Shown here: positions 7,436 to 8,874 of the stretch, piece by piece
Layout of the letters: each line of letters begins with the position of its first letter
How positions within the stretch are numbered: position 1 is the stretch's first letter
Made by a program: the position numbers and the translations under genes
Source of the DNA: Planctomycetota bacterium
GTDB taxonomy: Bacteria; Planctomycetota; Planctomycetia; Pirellulales; Thermoguttaceae
Direction of reading: 5' to 3'
DNA length: 8,874 nt
Assembly: GCA_018897395.1 (NCBI GenBank)
Contig: JAHIKV010000311.1
Location: 1-8,874 of the forward strand
The notes under the pieces: model-generated
What the model saw: the letters and a program-made list of their open reading frames with translations, nothing else
What the model was told of the DNA's origin: nothing
Database searches by the model: none

Positions 7436-7490
7436 GTTTAGCCCCGGCGTCCACGCCGGGTTCGACGCCGCGTGGGCGCGGCGGCTAAAC
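7436..7490. repeat. Paired hairpin repeats bounded by GTTTAGCC / GGCTAAAC
   Basis: The unit is bounded by an 8-bp inverted repeat (7436-7443 and 7483-7490). Inside are two hairpins: CCCGGCGT-CC-ACGCCGGG (7443-7460), and GCCGCG-TGGG-CGCGGC (7467-7482). This head-to-head arrangement resembles REP doublets (BIME-like elements). It lies between the MoxR and DUF58 genes, and a possible GTG start of DUF58 (7454) falls within the first hairpin. Confidence 0.85.
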
Positions 7491-7506
7491 GGTTGAATTA
7501 TCGCTT

Positions 7507-7527
7507 GACGCCGCGTGGGCGCGGCGG

Positions 7528-7533
<6 letters not shown>
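7507..7533. repeat. Second copy of the 27-bp hairpin repeat, overlapping the MoxR stop codon
   Basis: Positions 7507-7533 repeat 7464-7490 exactly (27 bp, direct orientation, 16 bases apart), including the GCCGCG-TGGG-CGCGGC hairpin and the GGCTAAAC end. The MoxR stop codon (TAG on the minus strand, 7528-7530) is part of the GTTTAGCC end. Confidence 0.92.
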
Positions 7534-8589
<1,056 letters not shown>

Positions 8590-8608
8590 GGCAACACCAA
8601 TTTCTCGT

Positions 8609-8627
8609 TCCCATGCTCTGCGTGGGA
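8609..8627. repeat. Small hairpin repeat TCCCATGCTCTGCGTGGGA
   Basis: A 5-bp stem (8609-8613 with 8623-8627) can extend with TGC/GCG pairing including one wobble. I recall this kind of CGTTCCCATGCTCTGCGTGGGA element as a dispersed repeat in planctomycetes and other bacteria; that is memory, not a search. It lies just upstream of the MoxR start. Confidence 0.6.
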
Positions 8628-8632
8628 GGGAG

Positions 8633-8691
8633 TAGGGTGCGTCCGCGACGCACCGATGTTCTCGTTTTTGGTGCGTCGCGGACGCACCCTA
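8633..8691. repeat. Perfect 22-bp inverted repeat (TAGGGTGCGTCCGCG family)
   Basis: The arms 8633-8654 and 8670-8691 are exact reverse complements with a 15-base loop. The stop codon of the propeller gene (TAG, 8689-8691) is the outer end of one arm. A long stem downstream of a stop codon could end or process transcripts, but neither side has a following T-run, so a standard intrinsic terminator is not supported. Confidence 0.92.
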
Positions 8692-8874
8692 CAGCCCAAT
8701 CGCAATCAATTCCGTATCCGTGGCGATCAGCAATTTTCCGTCGGCCGTCAGCAGATTGCCGCCGGTCGCGCCGCGCATGGCCAGATCGATCGCTTTCAGC
8801 GGTTGCGCGGTCCGTTGGTCGAAGATATACAATTTGTCGCGTGTAGGCCAGAGGACGTTGCGGCCGGCCAACAG
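8689..8874 (-). CDS. PQQ-like beta-propeller protein, C-terminal end only
   Basis: Only the last 61 residues are in the window; the frame is open at the right edge, so the true start lies beyond it. The sequence shows propeller-type strand repeats: RNVLWPTRDKLYIFDQRTAQ, then GGNLLTADGKLLIATDTELIAI. Such 'GNLL..DGKLLIAT...L.A' endings are typical of PQQ-like (WD40-related) repeat proteins, which are numerous in planctomycetes and often exported. The stop codon is contributed by the inverted repeat at 8633-8691. The gap to MoxR is 99 bp and filled mostly with repeats, so whether the gene shares a transcript with MoxR is open. Confidence 0.75.
   Translation of the reverse strand: MLAGRNVLWPTRDKLYIFDQRTAQPLKAIDLAMRGATGGNLLTADGKLLIATDTELIAIGL

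Noticed and set aside
8633..8691. Rho-independent terminator
   Set aside because: The stem is strong but no T-run follows in either direction, and the loop is long.

Overview
The window is high-GC DNA that most resembles a planctomycete (Planctomycetota, possibly a Pirellula-like lineage). I infer this from the gene set, the PQQ-like propeller neighbour, the lack of Shine-Dalgarno motifs and the many short repeats; no rRNA or other marker gene is present. Every gene I can support lies on the minus strand, so the cluster is transcribed from right to left.

In transcription order the genes are: the 3' end of a PQQ-like beta-propeller protein (8689-8874); a MoxR-family AAA+ ATPase (7528-8589); a DUF58 protein with a vWA-type metal site (6510-about 7400); a small hypothetical protein (6229-6474); a BatA-like membrane protein with a vWA domain and a glutamine-amidotransferase-like fold (3986-6187); a second membrane vWA protein of similar design (1523-3874); and the N-terminal 477 residues of a large membrane protein that runs off the left edge (1-1431). 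This is the MoxR/DUF58/vWA cluster. A MoxR ATPase is thought to act with membrane-anchored vWA partners as a chaperone or metal-insertion-like machine on envelope proteins. The substrate cannot be told from this sequence.

What stands out is the repeats, which the genes do not explain. All six gaps between genes hold a short repeat: 7-bp tandem arrays of GGGATTA or GGTCAGA type, or hairpin-forming palindromes of at least four kinds. They do not stay between genes. Four consecutive genes take their stop codon from a repeat (propeller, MoxR, DUF58, small protein). Three consecutive genes have a pyrimidine-rich repeat directly before or within 10 bases of ATG and no Shine-Dalgarno. Two genes carry an in-frame repeat insertion: about 25 residues in the MoxR lid domain from 7-bp units, and about 21 residues in the large membrane protein from a perfect 27-bp inverted repeat that encodes nearly the same peptide on both strands. 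The small gene sits between two heptad arrays in opposite orientation and looks like an inserted cassette.

No RNA gene, CRISPR array, transposase, convincing promoter or intrinsic terminator was seen. No stretch longer than 300 bases lacks a gene.
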